Of a DNA stretch of 64,000 nt, positions 27,620 through 39,008 are shown piece after piece. The translations under genes were made by a program, and so were the position numbers. Position 1 is the first letter of the stretch. Every line of letters begins with the position of its first letter. The notes under the pieces are model-generated. The model saw only the letters and a list, made by a program, of their open reading frames with translations, was not told where the DNA came from and did no database searches. The stretch comes from Variovorax atrisoli 110B (lineage in GTDB: Bacteria; Pseudomonadota; Gammaproteobacteria; Burkholderiales; Burkholderiaceae_C), in NCBI RefSeq assembly GCF_000382045.1, contig NZ_KB907455.1, positions 124,001 through 188,000 of the forward strand, in the 5' to 3' direction.

Positions 27620-28662
27620 TCGCCGATTCCCTTGGTGCCGCGGCGGGCGAGGTACTTGTCCCAGTAGAAGTCGTCGGCGTTGGCCTTGCTGACCACCGAC
27701 AGGCCGTTGTCCAGGAAGGGCACCGACATCGGGTTGGTGCCGTTGCGCTTGGCGTCGTTCATCGGGTCGATGAGGCCGGGGTTCTTGGCGAGGAACAGCA
27801 TCATCATGCCCATGTAGCCCTGCATGCCCTGGTTGGGGTTGATGGCGCCGAACACGTCGCCCGACTTGATCATGTCGAGGATCTTGGCGTTCACGTCGCA
27901 GCACATCACCTTGATGTTCTTCTTGGTCTCCACCTTGGCCTGCGCCGCGCCGAGGGCCGAGTTGGCCTCGGGCATGAACAGGGCGCCCAGGTTCGGGTTG
28001 GCCTGCGCGAGGCTCAGCACCGCCTGGTAGGCCTTGTTCGGGTCCTGGTTGCTGGCTGCGCGGCCCACCAGCTTCATGCCGGGGTGCTTGGTCTTCATGC
28101 GGTTGATGAAGGCGGCGATGCGGCGGTCGTGGTTGTCCTGGCCGGGGTTCTCGAGCACCGCGTATTCGCCCTTGCCGCCCAGCGACGCGGCGATGGCGTC
28201 GGCCGCCTGGTTGCCCTCGCGGTCGTTGTCGGAAGTGACGAAGGAGGTGCGCTTGGAGTTGGGCGAGTCGGCCGCGAAGGTGACGACCGGGATGCCCATC
28301 GCCGCGGCGCGGTTGATCGGCTCGATGAACGGGTCGGGGTTCATCGGGTGCAGCAGGATGCCCGCGGGCTTGCGCGCCAGCTCCTGCTCGAAGGACGCGA
28401 GCTGCTTGTTCACGTCGTACTCGGGCGTGCCGGTGTAGCGGGTGCGAACGCCGAGCGTGCGGCCGAGCTGCTTCATCATTTCGTAGACCGGGAACCAGTA
28501 CTCGACCCCCGACACCATCACGTTCATCACGTAGACGTCGCTGGGGTTGCCGCGCAGGCCGCCGCCGGCGGCGGGGGCTGCCGCCTGCTGCTGCGCGAAT
28601 GCGCTCGCGCCGGCCAGGCCGATGCCGGCGGCCGCGGCGGACTTCAGGAAATTACGCCTCAT
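27616..28662 (-). CDS. sugar ABC transporter substrate-binding protein with twin-arginine-like signal
   Basis: 348 residues, periplasmic type I binding fold (Peripla_BP_4). ATG 28662 has GAGGAG upstream; an ATG at 28677 lacks it. The signal MRRNFLKSAAAAGIGLAGAS has RRNFLK, matching the Tat motif. Then VMVSGVEYWFPVYEMMKQLG, PVVTFAADSPNSKRTSFVT and ANPNLGALFMPEANSALG follow the ribose/xylose-binding family. It leads the five-gene minus-strand operon, divergent from the kinase gene. Confidence 0.9.
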   Translation of the reverse strand: MRRNFLKSAAAAGIGLAGASAFAQQQAAAPAAGGGLRGNPSDVYVMNVMVSGVEYWFPVYEMMKQLGRTLGVRTRYTGTPEYDVNKQLASFEQELARKPAGILLHPMNPDPFIEPINRAAAMGIPVVTFAADSPNSKRTSFVTSDNDREGNQAADAIAASLGGKGEYAVLENPGQDNHDRRIAAFINRMKTKHPGMKLVGRAASNQDPNKAYQAVLSLAQANPNLGALFMPEANSALGAAQAKVETKKNIKVMCCDVNAKILDMIKSGDVFGAINPNQGMQGYMGMMMLFLAKNPGLIDPMNDAKRNGTNPMSVPFLDNGLSVVSKANADDFYWDKYLARRGTKGIGE

Positions 28663-28743
28663 TCTTTGTCTCCTCACGTTGGGTGCACAGCTTGTGGATG
28701 CCGCTTTTCAGGGCAGCTCTCGGAACCGCTTTGTCACATAAGT

Positions 28744-28753
28744 TGTTATGACA
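28744..28753. promoter_or_regulatory. TGTTATGACA operator candidate, distal copy
   Basis: TGTTATGACA is an imperfect palindrome of TGT-N4-ACA type, typical in size for GntR-family sites, and occurs again exactly 90 bp downstream at 28834. This copy also forms TGTCA (28732-28736)...TGACA (28749-28753). It lies between the divergent operons of the sugar/polyol locus, which encodes a GntR regulator. Confidence 0.55.
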
Positions 28754-28833
28754 GGCTAGAATGTACGCGCTGGCCATTTGGAGGGATAACTAGGGGAAAC
28801 GCTACTGGCAGGCCGCTTTTATTCAGCCGAAGC

Positions 28834-28843
28834 TGTTATGACA
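28834..28843. promoter_or_regulatory. TGTTATGACA operator candidate, proximal copy at the kinase start
   Basis: Identical decamer to 28744-28753; its last base is the A of the kinase ATG. Occupancy here would block elongation or initiation of the kinase operon. No convincing Shine-Dalgarno precedes the ATG, because this site occupies the place. Confidence 0.55.
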
Positions 28844-30375
28844 TGAAGCCCAACATACTGATCGGCATCGACATGGGGTCGAGCAGCCTGAAAGCCCTGG
28901 CCCTCGAAGCCGGGAACGGCCGCAGCGTCGCCCTGTCACGAATGCCATTGCCGCACGACCGGCTGCCCGGAGGGGGATGCGAAGTGGGGGCCGCGGCCAT
29001 CCGCGCCGCATTGACCCACGTGCTGCGCGACGTCGCCCATCAACTCGGAGACCGCGTGTCGGAGGTCCGCGCCATCGGCTGCACCGGCCACGGCGCCGGG
29101 CTCTATGCGCTCGACGCGCGCAACGAGCTCGTGGGCGGACGGGCAGTGGCCTCCACCGACCAGCGCGCCGACGCGCGCGCCCGCTCCCTCGCGCTCGGCC
29201 ACGGCCCGGCGCTCTTCGCCGACGTGGGCTGCCAGCCCTGGCCCGGCCAGCCCACGGTGATCGCGGCCGAGCTGCTGGGCACCGACGCCGTGCAGCGCGG
29301 CGCGGTGCGCCGGCTGATGTTCGCGAAGGACTACCTCGGCTTCCTGCTGACGGGCGAGATCGCCACCGACGCCAGCGACGCGAGCACGGCCGGGCTGGTG
29401 TCGATCGAAACGGGCACGTGGTCGCAGGCGGCCTTCGATGCCTCGGGCATCGCCGATCTCGGGCCGCGCGTCTTCGGTCCGCTGGTGCCCAGCGGCGAGA
29501 TCGTCGGCAGCCTGCGGCCTTCGGAGGCCGCGCTGTGCGGCCTGCCCGCGGGCATTCCGGTGGCGATGGGCGCCATCGACCTGCTGGCCTCGATGACCGC
29601 GATCTGCGCCGAAGGGCGCTCGCGCGCGGTGTCGGTCTTCGGCACCTGGTGCGTCAACGCCGTCATCGGGCCGGTGATCGAGCCCAAGCCCGCCGTGGCC
29701 GCCGTCGTCAACTTCGGCCGCGGAGACAAGCGGCTCTACATGGAGAACAGCCCCTCCTCGATGGCCAACATCGCGTGGCTGGCCGGCGTGCTCGGCCTGC
29801 CCGATGCGCGTGCGGTGGTCGACCTCGCGATGTCGGTGCCGCTGGGCGCGGGCGGGCTGCGCTTCCTGCCTTTCGTGAACGGAGGCGGCGGCGTGACCGC
29901 GGGCTTCGTCGGCCTCAAGAGCCATCACACGCGCGGCGACATGGCGCGCGCGGTGGTCGATGCGGTCGCGGCGCTGCATGCGCGCCACATCGCGCGGCTC
30001 ACGGCCTGCGGGCTGCCTGTGTCCGCGTGCACCGTGCTTGGCGGCGGCGCGAGCGACACCCGCCTCGTGCGCCTGCTCGCGGGCCTGCTCGGCCATCCAG
30101 TGGAGCGCTGCGCCGACGACGAGACCGGGGCGCGCGGCGCCGCCATCTACGCCGCCATGTCGCAGGGCATCGACCGAGCGGAGCAAGGCAGCGCGCTGCT
30201 CGCGCCCTGCGACACCGTCGAACCCGACGCCGCCCTGGCGCGCGCCCATGCCGACTTCAACGCCGGCTTCAACGAACTGATCGACACCATGTCTCCTGTG
30301 TTTTCCCATCTGGCGGGCGGCGTGACGGCCGCCGCCGGCAGCACCGCAGCGCGCTGCGCGGAGGTCTCCCGATGA
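28843..30375 (+). CDS. FGGY-family carbohydrate (polyol?) kinase
   Basis: 510 residues, two actin-like ATPase domains. The first nucleotide-binding loop is LIGIDMGSSSLKALALE, the substrate segment CTGHGAGLYALD follows, and the second domain has VSVFGTWCVNAV and the FGGY signature region LGGGASDTRLVRLLAGLLG, then ETGARGAAIYAAM. Kinases of this branch phosphorylate pentitols, tetritols or ketoses. With a GlpD-like dehydrogenase directly after it (ATGA overlap 30372-30375) the order is that of erythritol-type pathways (EryA-EryB), but no EryC/H/I isomerases are present. The C-terminal 50 residues are unusually Ala-rich. Confidence 0.88.
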   Translation: MKPNILIGIDMGSSSLKALALEAGNGRSVALSRMPLPHDRLPGGGCEVGAAAIRAALTHVLRDVAHQLGDRVSEVRAIGCTGHGAGLYALDARNELVGGRAVASTDQRADARARSLALGHGPALFADVGCQPWPGQPTVIAAELLGTDAVQRGAVRRLMFAKDYLGFLLTGEIATDASDASTAGLVSIETGTWSQAAFDASGIADLGPRVFGPLVPSGEIVGSLRPSEAALCGLPAGIPVAMGAIDLLASMTAICAEGRSRAVSVFGTWCVNAVIGPVIEPKPAVAAVVNFGRGDKRLYMENSPSSMANIAWLAGVLGLPDARAVVDLAMSVPLGAGGLRFLPFVNGGGGVTAGFVGLKSHHTRGDMARAVVDAVAALHARHIARLTACGLPVSACTVLGGGASDTRLVRLLAGLLGHPVERCADDETGARGAAIYAAMSQGIDRAEQGSALLAPCDTVEPDAALARAHADFNAGFNELIDTMSPVFSHLAGGVTAAAGSTAARCAEVSR

Positions 30376-32141
30376 GCGCGTGGCAACTGCCCTTCGTGCG
30401 CCCCGCGTCGCTCGCGGACCGACATTTCTCCACCGTCATCGTCGGCGCCGGCATCAACGGCGTGGGCGTGTTCCGCGACCTGTGCCTGCAGCGCGTGGAC
30501 TGCCTCATCGTCGACAAGGGCGACTTCAGCGCGGGCGCCAGCAGCGCGCCCTCGCGCATGATCCACGGCGGGCTGCGCTACCTGGAGAACGGCAGCTTCT
30601 CGCTGGTGGCCGAGGCCACGCGCGAGCGCAACCTGCTGCTGCGCAATGCGCCGCACCTGGTGCAGCCGCTGAAGACGGTGGTGCCGCTGTCGAGCTTCTT
30701 CGGTGGGCTCATGAGCAGCGCGCTGAAGTTCTTCGGCCGCAAGCCGCCGCAGCGCACACGCGGACTGCTGGCGGTGGCCGCGGGCCTTCGCCTGTACGAC
30801 CTGCTCGGCCGCCGCCAGCGCGTGATGCCCAACCACCGCATCAGCCGCGTTCCCCCGGGCGACCGCAGCCTGTTCCGCTCGGCGGTGCGCTGGACGGCCA
30901 CCTTCTTCGATGCGTGGATCAGCCACCCCGAGTGGCTCATCCTCGAACTCATCGGCGACGCCTGCCGCGACCAGCCGCGATCGGCCGCGGCCAACTACTG
31001 CCGAGTGATGGGCTGCGCCGGCAACATCATCACGCTGCGCGACGAGATCACCGGCGCGCTGGTGCGCGTGACGGCCGACACCGTGGTGAACGCCAGCGGC
31101 GCGTGGCTCGACCGCAGCACTGCGGTGCTCGGCGGTGCCGGCCCGCGCGTGATGGGCACCAAGGGCTCGCACCTCGTGCTCGACCATCCCGCGCTGCGCG
31201 ACGCGCTGCAGGGCCGCATGGCCTACTTCGAGGCGGTGGACGGGCGCGTGTGCATCGTCTACCCCTTCCTCGACCGCGTGCTGGTGGGCTCCACCGACAT
31301 CCCCGTGGACGACCCCGACAGGATCGAGACAGAGCCCGAGGAAGTCGACTACCTGCTCGAAGTGCTGGCAGAGGTGTTCCCCAACCTGCGCTTCGGCCGC
31401 GGCGACGTGGTCTACACCTACGTCGGTGTGCGGCCCCTTGCGCGCTCCGACGCCGACAAGCCGGGGCAGATCTCGCGCGACCACTCGGTGGTGCTCGATC
31501 CGCCCAGCGCCACGCGCGACATTCCGGTCGTCGGCCTCGTCGGCGGCAAGTGGACGACCTTCCGCGCGCTCGCGGAAGAGGCCGTCGACGAAGTGCTCAA
31601 GCAACTGGGCCGTCCGCGAACGGCATCGACGGACATGCTGCCGATCGGCGGCGGCGCCGAGCTGCCGGCCGATGCGCAGGCGACCGAGCGTTTTCTCGAT
31701 CGCCTGGTCGCCGCCTCCGGCATGAGCCGCACGCGCGCGCAGGTGCTGCTGAAGCGCTACGGATCGAAGGCCCTGCCGCTGGCGCAGCGCCTCGCCGCAT
31801 CGGGCGACATGCCGCTGCGCCACGCGCCCGGCTATTCGGTGGCCGAGCTTTCGTATCTCTGCCTCGAGACCGGCGTGGTGCATCTCGACGACCTCGTGAT
31901 CCGCCGCACGTTGCTGGCCATCCGCGGGCTGGTCACCGACGCCGCGCTCGCCGAGATCGCAGGCATCGCCGCCGATGCGCTGGGCTGGGACGCTGCGCAG
32001 CAGCACGCCGAGCTGCACGCCTGCGCCACTGCGCTGCGCGAGCGCCACGGCGTGCGGCTTTCGCCGGTGGCCGCCGATGCACCGGCGTCTTTCGATGCAT
32101 CATTGATGACTCCTCAGGCCCTGGGCCAAGCTTCGACGTGA
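30372..32141 (+). CDS. GlpD-like FAD-dependent polyol-phosphate dehydrogenase
   Basis: 589 residues of the glycerol-3-phosphate dehydrogenase/oxidase family. FAD loop VIVGAGINGVGVFRD, conserved SRMIHGGLRYLENGSF (GlpD has the equivalent SSRSTKLIHGGLRYLE), PFLDRVLVGSTDIPVDD and VGLVGGKWTTFRALAE are all present. A GlpD C-terminal helical cap follows. In glp and ery operons this enzyme oxidises the polyol phosphate made by the neighbouring kinase and passes electrons to quinone at the membrane. Coupled by ATGA to the kinase and by GTGA to gntR. Confidence 0.87.
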   Translation: MSAWQLPFVRPASLADRHFSTVIVGAGINGVGVFRDLCLQRVDCLIVDKGDFSAGASSAPSRMIHGGLRYLENGSFSLVAEATRERNLLLRNAPHLVQPLKTVVPLSSFFGGLMSSALKFFGRKPPQRTRGLLAVAAGLRLYDLLGRRQRVMPNHRISRVPPGDRSLFRSAVRWTATFFDAWISHPEWLILELIGDACRDQPRSAAANYCRVMGCAGNIITLRDEITGALVRVTADTVVNASGAWLDRSTAVLGGAGPRVMGTKGSHLVLDHPALRDALQGRMAYFEAVDGRVCIVYPFLDRVLVGSTDIPVDDPDRIETEPEEVDYLLEVLAEVFPNLRFGRGDVVYTYVGVRPLARSDADKPGQISRDHSVVLDPPSATRDIPVVGLVGGKWTTFRALAEEAVDEVLKQLGRPRTASTDMLPIGGGAELPADAQATERFLDRLVAASGMSRTRAQVLLKRYGSKALPLAQRLAASGDMPLRHAPGYSVAELSYLCLETGVVHLDDLVIRRTLLAIRGLVTDAALAEIAGIAADALGWDAAQQHAELHACATALRERHGVRLSPVAADAPASFDASLMTPQALGQAST

Positions 32142-32893
32142 ACTCTCCGACCGAAATTTCGACCGTGCTCGACCGCGACTCCGAGTCCCCGCTGTGGGCG
32201 CAGTTCCGCGACGCGCTTCGCATGCAGATCCTGCAGGGCGTGCTGCCCATCGGCGCCAAGCTGCCGTCCGAGGCCGAGCTGGGCGAGCAGTTCGGCATCT
32301 CGCGCATCGTGGTGCGCGAGGCGCTGGCCGACCTCGTGCGCAACAACCTCATCTACAAGATCAAGGGCCGCGGCGCCTTCGTGTCGGCGCGCGAGCGCGA
32401 CGAGGACTTCGTCTCCACCGTGCTCGGCTTCTCCGACGAGATGGAACGCAAGGGCCGCTCGGTGCGCACGCAGATCCTCACGCAGGAACTGCGCGCTCCC
32501 ACCGAGCAGGAGGCCGCCTCGCTCGGCCTGACCGACGACACGCAGGTGGTGGCGCTCAAGCGCCTGCGCAGCGTCGACGGCGAACTGCGCCTGCTGGTGG
32601 AGACCGTGGTGCCCGCCGACCTGGCACCCGGCCTGCACCGCACGCGCCTGGACGACCGCTCGCTCTACGACGTGCTGCGCCGCCAGTACGGCCTGCGCCT
32701 GGTGCGCGCCGAACGCTGGATCGACGCCGTGCTGCCCGACGCCGAGACCTGCGACCTCCTCAACCTGCCGCAGCCGGAGCCGCTGCTGCGCATCGAATCG
32801 ATCGCCTACGGCGCCAACGGCCGGCCGCTGGAGCACTACCGCGCGCTGCACCGCTGCAAGACGAGCCGCCTGCACGTGCAGACGACGACTTGA
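32138..32893 (+). CDS. GntR family (HutC/UTRA) transcriptional regulator
   Basis: 251 residues from GTG 32138, overlapping the GlpD-like stop (GTGA). The N-terminal winged helix has LPSEAELGEQFGISRIVVREA and KIKGRGAFVS; the C-terminal UTRA effector domain includes VVALKRLRSVDGELRLLVET and ends PLEHYRALHRCKTSRLHVQ. Likely the local repressor acting on the TGTTATGACA sites between the divergent operons, with a phosphorylated sugar or polyol as inducer, as is usual in this subfamily. Confidence 0.87.
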   Translation: MNSPTEISTVLDRDSESPLWAQFRDALRMQILQGVLPIGAKLPSEAELGEQFGISRIVVREALADLVRNNLIYKIKGRGAFVSARERDEDFVSTVLGFSDEMERKGRSVRTQILTQELRAPTEQEAASLGLTDDTQVVALKRLRSVDGELRLLVETVVPADLAPGLHRTRLDDRSLYDVLRRQYGLRLVRAERWIDAVLPDAETCDLLNLPQPEPLLRIESIAYGANGRPLEHYRALHRCKTSRLHVQTTT

Positions 32894-32916
32894 GAGGCAG
32901 GATCAGGAGCGCGCAG

Positions 32917-33022
32917 CCGGACGCAGAGGACGCGAAGGTTTCGCGAGGGGCGCGAAAGGAAAACACAAGAATGTTTTCGGTCTCTCCGACCTCTGCGTGA
33001 TCTTCGCGTCCTCTGCGTCCGG
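32917..33022. repeat. nested palindromic element: 21-bp perfect outer arms enclosing three hairpins
   Basis: Outer arms 32917-32937 and 33002-33022 are perfectly complementary over 21 bp (starting CCGGACGCAGAGGACGCGAA). The 64-base interior contains three further hairpins: TTTCGCG/CGCGAAA (32939-32957), GAAAACA/TGTTTTC (32959-32978) and GGTC/GACC (32979-32991). The whole can fold like a cloverleaf. It lies between the convergent gntR and uvrA genes and may end transcription from both sides, or be a mobile palindromic repeat. Confidence 0.85.
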
Positions 33023-33081
33023 AGGTCCGATCCCTTCAGCGCCCGCACAGTCCATGAACGGCCTGCAGGCGCCAGCAGCGG

Positions 33082-36228
<3,147 letters not shown>

Positions 36229-36232
36229 GATT

Positions 36233-37624
36233 TCATGGCGAGCCGGAGGGAACCGGCGGTTCGGACTTCGGGGTTTCTGCAGGCGGCGGGTGCACCGCTT
36301 CGGTGCCGGCGGAGGTGCTGATCGCGCGGCTCACCATGTGCTCGGCCAGCGTGTCGTACAGCGGCCGGCTGATCATGCGCGAGACCAGGCTGGCCAGCAT
36401 CGCGGCCGCCATCAGGCTCAGCACCATCGAGTGGCCGTCGACCATCTCCATCACGATGATGAAGGCGGTGAGCGGTGCCTGCGTCACCGCCGCCAGGAAG
36501 CCGGCCATGCCCATGGCGATGAGCGCCGGCCCGTGCTCGCTGGCGGCCAGCCGCGCCACCGCGTCGCCGATGCCCGCGCCGATGGACAGCGACGGCGCGA
36601 AGATCCCGCCCGGCACGCCGCACCACGCCGTGAGCCAGGTGGCGACGAACTTGAGCACCGTGTAGAGCGGCGTGAGCTCGTCATGCCCCTGCAGCATCTG
36701 CTTGACCGCCTCCGAGCCCGCTCCGAAGGTGACGCCGCCCGTGACCAGCCCGATGACGGCCACAGCCAGTCCGCCGACGGCCGCGAAGCGCACCGGAAAG
36801 CGCGCCCGCCAGCGGTTGAAGCGCCCGGCCGTGCCGGTGAGGGAGGCGATCAGCAGCCGCGCGAACAGCCCGCCCGCGGCGCCACTCAACAGCGTGACCA
36901 GCAGGCCCGGCCCGAGCACGTCCCAGCCCAGCCGCGGCACGCGGATCACGCCGAAGTAGCTGACGTTGCCGAAGGCCGAGACCGCCACCAGGCCGGCCAG
37001 CACGATCGCCGTGATGATCAGCCCGCTGGAGCGAGCCTCGAGCCGGCCCGACAGCTCCTCGATGGCGAACACCACGCCCGCCAGCGGCGCATTGAAGGCC
37101 GCCGCGATGCCGGCCGCGCCGCCGGCCACCAGCAGCGCACGCCCGTCGATGGCGGTGTTGGGCGAGAGCCAGCGCCGCGCGTGCTGCATCACGCCCGCCG
37201 CCACCTGCACGGAGGGGCCCTCGCGCCCTATCGACAGGCCGGCCGCGAAACCGGCCACGCCCAGCCCGATCTTCGCGACCGTCAGCCGCAGCGAGGCGAA
37301 CACGAAGCGCCGCTCGTCGGGCAGGGCCGGGTGCAGCGCGGCCTTGATCTGCGGGATGCCCGAGCCGCCCGCGCCGGGAAAGAAGCGCAGGGTGAACCAG
37401 ACGATGCCGGCCGTGATCAGCGGCGTGGTCAGCAGCAGGGCCCAGGGCCAGGCGCGGTAGAAGCGGTGGAACTGGCCGAAGACCCAGTCGCTGGCCAGCG
37501 TGAAGCCCACCACGAAGAGGCCCGCCGCGATGGCGTAGCCCAGCACGATGGCACGGTCGAGCCAGATCCGCCCGCTGGACAGCTCGGCGCGCAGATGCTC
37601 GAAAAAGTCGGGTTCGCGATTCAT
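36233..37624 (-). CDS. ClC-type chloride channel / H+:Cl- antiporter
   Basis: 463 residues, ClC family. All filter motifs are visible: GGSGIPQIKAAL, SIGREGPSVQV (gating Glu) and GVPGGIFAPSLSIGAGIG. The second Glu pair in VVFAIEELSGR matches the proton-transfer Glu of E. coli ClcA, so it is more likely an antiporter than a passive channel. There is no CBS domain after the last helix, only a Pro/Glu-rich tail. Start ATG 37624 (MNREPDFFEHLRAEL) is preferred over the longer frame to 37678. Upstream of uvrA on the same strand and divergent from ssb. Confidence 0.9.
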   Translation of the reverse strand: MNREPDFFEHLRAELSSGRIWLDRAIVLGYAIAAGLFVVGFTLASDWVFGQFHRFYRAWPWALLLTTPLITAGIVWFTLRFFPGAGGSGIPQIKAALHPALPDERRFVFASLRLTVAKIGLGVAGFAAGLSIGREGPSVQVAAGVMQHARRWLSPNTAIDGRALLVAGGAAGIAAAFNAPLAGVVFAIEELSGRLEARSSGLIITAIVLAGLVAVSAFGNVSYFGVIRVPRLGWDVLGPGLLVTLLSGAAGGLFARLLIASLTGTAGRFNRWRARFPVRFAAVGGLAVAVIGLVTGGVTFGAGSEAVKQMLQGHDELTPLYTVLKFVATWLTAWCGVPGGIFAPSLSIGAGIGDAVARLAASEHGPALIAMGMAGFLAAVTQAPLTAFIIVMEMVDGHSMVLSLMAAAMLASLVSRMISRPLYDTLAEHMVSRAISTSAGTEAVHPPPAETPKSEPPVPSGSP

Positions 37625-37732
37625 CGGTCCGGGCCATTCTGGCACCTCAGGGGATTGCGGGCAGTCGCCTTGGGGCACAATCGAGGGTTCTTCTCAACCT
37701 TCTCCTCCATCCACTTATCAGGGGCAGTGCAT

Positions 37733-38275
37733 ATGGCATCGGTCAATAAAGTCATCGTCGTCGGCAATCTGGGGCGCGACCCCGAGATGCGTACATTCCC
37801 GAGCGGCGACCAGGTCGCGAACGTCACCGTGGCCACCACCGATCGCTGGAAGGACAAGCAAAGCGGCGAAATGCGCGAAGCCACCGAATGGCACCGCATC
37901 GTCTTCAACGGCCGCCTGGCCGAGATCGCCGGCCAGTACCTGCGCAAGGGTTCGCAGGTCTATGTCGAGGGCAGCCTGCGCACGCGCAAGTGGACCGACA
38001 AGGACGGCATCGAAAAGTACACCACCGAGATCCGCGCCGACCAGATGCAGATGCTCGGCAGCCGCCAGGGCCAGGGCGGTCCGTCGGGTCCCAGCGACGA
38101 CGACGGCTATGGCGGTGGCGGCGGCTACTCGCAAGGCGGTGGTGGCGGCGGCGGTGGCGGCTACGCCCCGCGCGCACCCGCGGCCGCACCGCGCGCGCCC
38201 GCGCCGGCTCCGCGCCAGGCACCGGCCAAGTCGTCGTCGGGCTTCGACGACATGGACGACGACATTCCGTTCTGA
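37733..38275 (+). CDS. ssb: single-stranded DNA-binding protein
   Basis: 180 residues. OB-fold in the first ~110 (MASVNKVIVVGNLGRDPE, TEWHRIVFNGRLAEIAGQYL), then a Gly-rich and Ala/Pro-rich flexible linker and the conserved acidic tip DDMDDDIPF that recruits partner repair proteins. ATG 37733. It stands beside uvrA and the ClC gene with a strong terminator 30 bp downstream. Confidence 0.96.
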   Translation: MASVNKVIVVGNLGRDPEMRTFPSGDQVANVTVATTDRWKDKQSGEMREATEWHRIVFNGRLAEIAGQYLRKGSQVYVEGSLRTRKWTDKDGIEKYTTEIRADQMQMLGSRQGQGGPSGPSDDDGYGGGGGYSQGGGGGGGGGYAPRAPAAAPRAPAPAPRQAPAKSSSGFDDMDDDIPF

Positions 38276-38304
38276 AGCCGGTCTTCCCGGTTCCTGATTC
38301 AGGC

Positions 38305-38336
38305 AAGGGCCTGCTCTTCGGTGAGCAGGCCCTTTT
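38305..38336 (+). terminator. intrinsic terminator after ssb
   Basis: AAGGGCCTGCTC (38305-38316), loop TTCGGT, GAGCAGGCCCTT (38323-38334), a perfect 12-bp stem followed by TT and, after CGC, more T residues. It also lies just past the end of the convergent gene at 38358 and could serve both. Confidence 0.9.
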
Positions 38337-38357
38337 CGCTTTTCCGGGGCCTGCCAG

Positions 38358-39008
38358 CTAAGGCCTGCCCAGCGTCGCCAGCTTCTTCCTGGCCGCCTGC
38401 AGCAGGCCGCCGCGCTCGGCGGGCAGCGCCGCCTTGGTGTCGCCCAGCGCGATGATCTCGTGCACCGTGGGCGCGGAGAGCTTCGCAGCCAGCGGATCGC
38501 GCGCGGGCATGCCGTTGAGCCGCGCGAGCGGAACGACGTGCACATTCAGGTGCCGGCCCATCGACTTCGACAGCTTCTGGCATGCCGCCGCCATGGCGGC
38601 TTCGTCGGGCACCAGCTGGCCGTGCGCGATCAGCAGTTCGATGGTGCCTTGCGCGTCCTCGCCCAGCACCAGGGCGCGCACGACCGAGTCCTTGAACTTG
38701 GAGCGCAGCATGGAACGGATCGGCTCCGCCGCCGCGAAGGATCGCAGCGCGATGCTGCGCAGCTGGTCGTGGAAGACGAAGGAGCGGTCGATCCGGATGG
38801 CCTCGGGCTGCTCCTCGCCCTTCGCGGCCTGCCGCTTCACGATGCCGCTGCCGACCAGATGCTCGACGGTGGCGGCGGCTTCGGGCTCGGCCAGCCTGGT
38901 CCGGCGAGCGAGCTCGGCGGTCGGGAACCATTGATCGGCGGGCGCCGCGTACAGGACCGTGAGCAGCTTCTGTACTTCGGGAGAAAAAAGAAAATCCGCT
39001 GCGCTCAT
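38358..39008 (-). CDS. winged-helix protein with a degenerate nucleotidyltransferase-like domain; function unknown
   Basis: 216 residues. Residues 1-75 look like a winged helix-turn-helix (PEVQKLLTVLYAAPADQW, FPTAELARRTRLAEPEAAAT). The middle, FKDSVVRALVLGEDAQGTIE, then LLIAHGQLVPDEAAM, resembles the strand-loop-strand of MNT-type nucleotidyltransferases attached to ArsR-like regulators, but the catalytic GS and DxD residues are absent. The assignment is from pattern only. It is translated from an ATGA overlap with the upstream HhH gene, so the two are one operon; together they may form a small regulatory unit. Confidence 0.6.
   Translation of the reverse strand: MSAADFLFSPEVQKLLTVLYAAPADQWFPTAELARRTRLAEPEAAATVEHLVGSGIVKRQAAKGEEQPEAIRIDRSFVFHDQLRSIALRSFAAAEPIRSMLRSKFKDSVVRALVLGEDAQGTIELLIAHGQLVPDEAAMAAACQKLSKSMGRHLNVHVVPLARLNGMPARDPLAAKLSAPTVHEIIALGDTKAALPAERGGLLQAARKKLATLGRP

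Noticed and set aside
27601..28842. Long N-terminal extension of the kinase frame on the plus strand
   Set aside because: The extension lies antisense to the binding-protein gene and has no homology; the kinase family begins at ATG 28843.
28843..32893. Naming the genes eryA, eryB and a regulator eryD
   Set aside because: Kinase and dehydrogenase fit the family, but eryC/H/I are absent, the regulator is GntR rather than the ery type, and an aldolase is present, so the substrate cannot be called.
38101..38230. Gly- and Ala/Pro-rich tract in ssb as a frameshifted or low-complexity artefact
   Set aside because: SSB linkers in Burkholderiales are routinely Gly-rich, and the frame continues into the correct DDDIPF tip.
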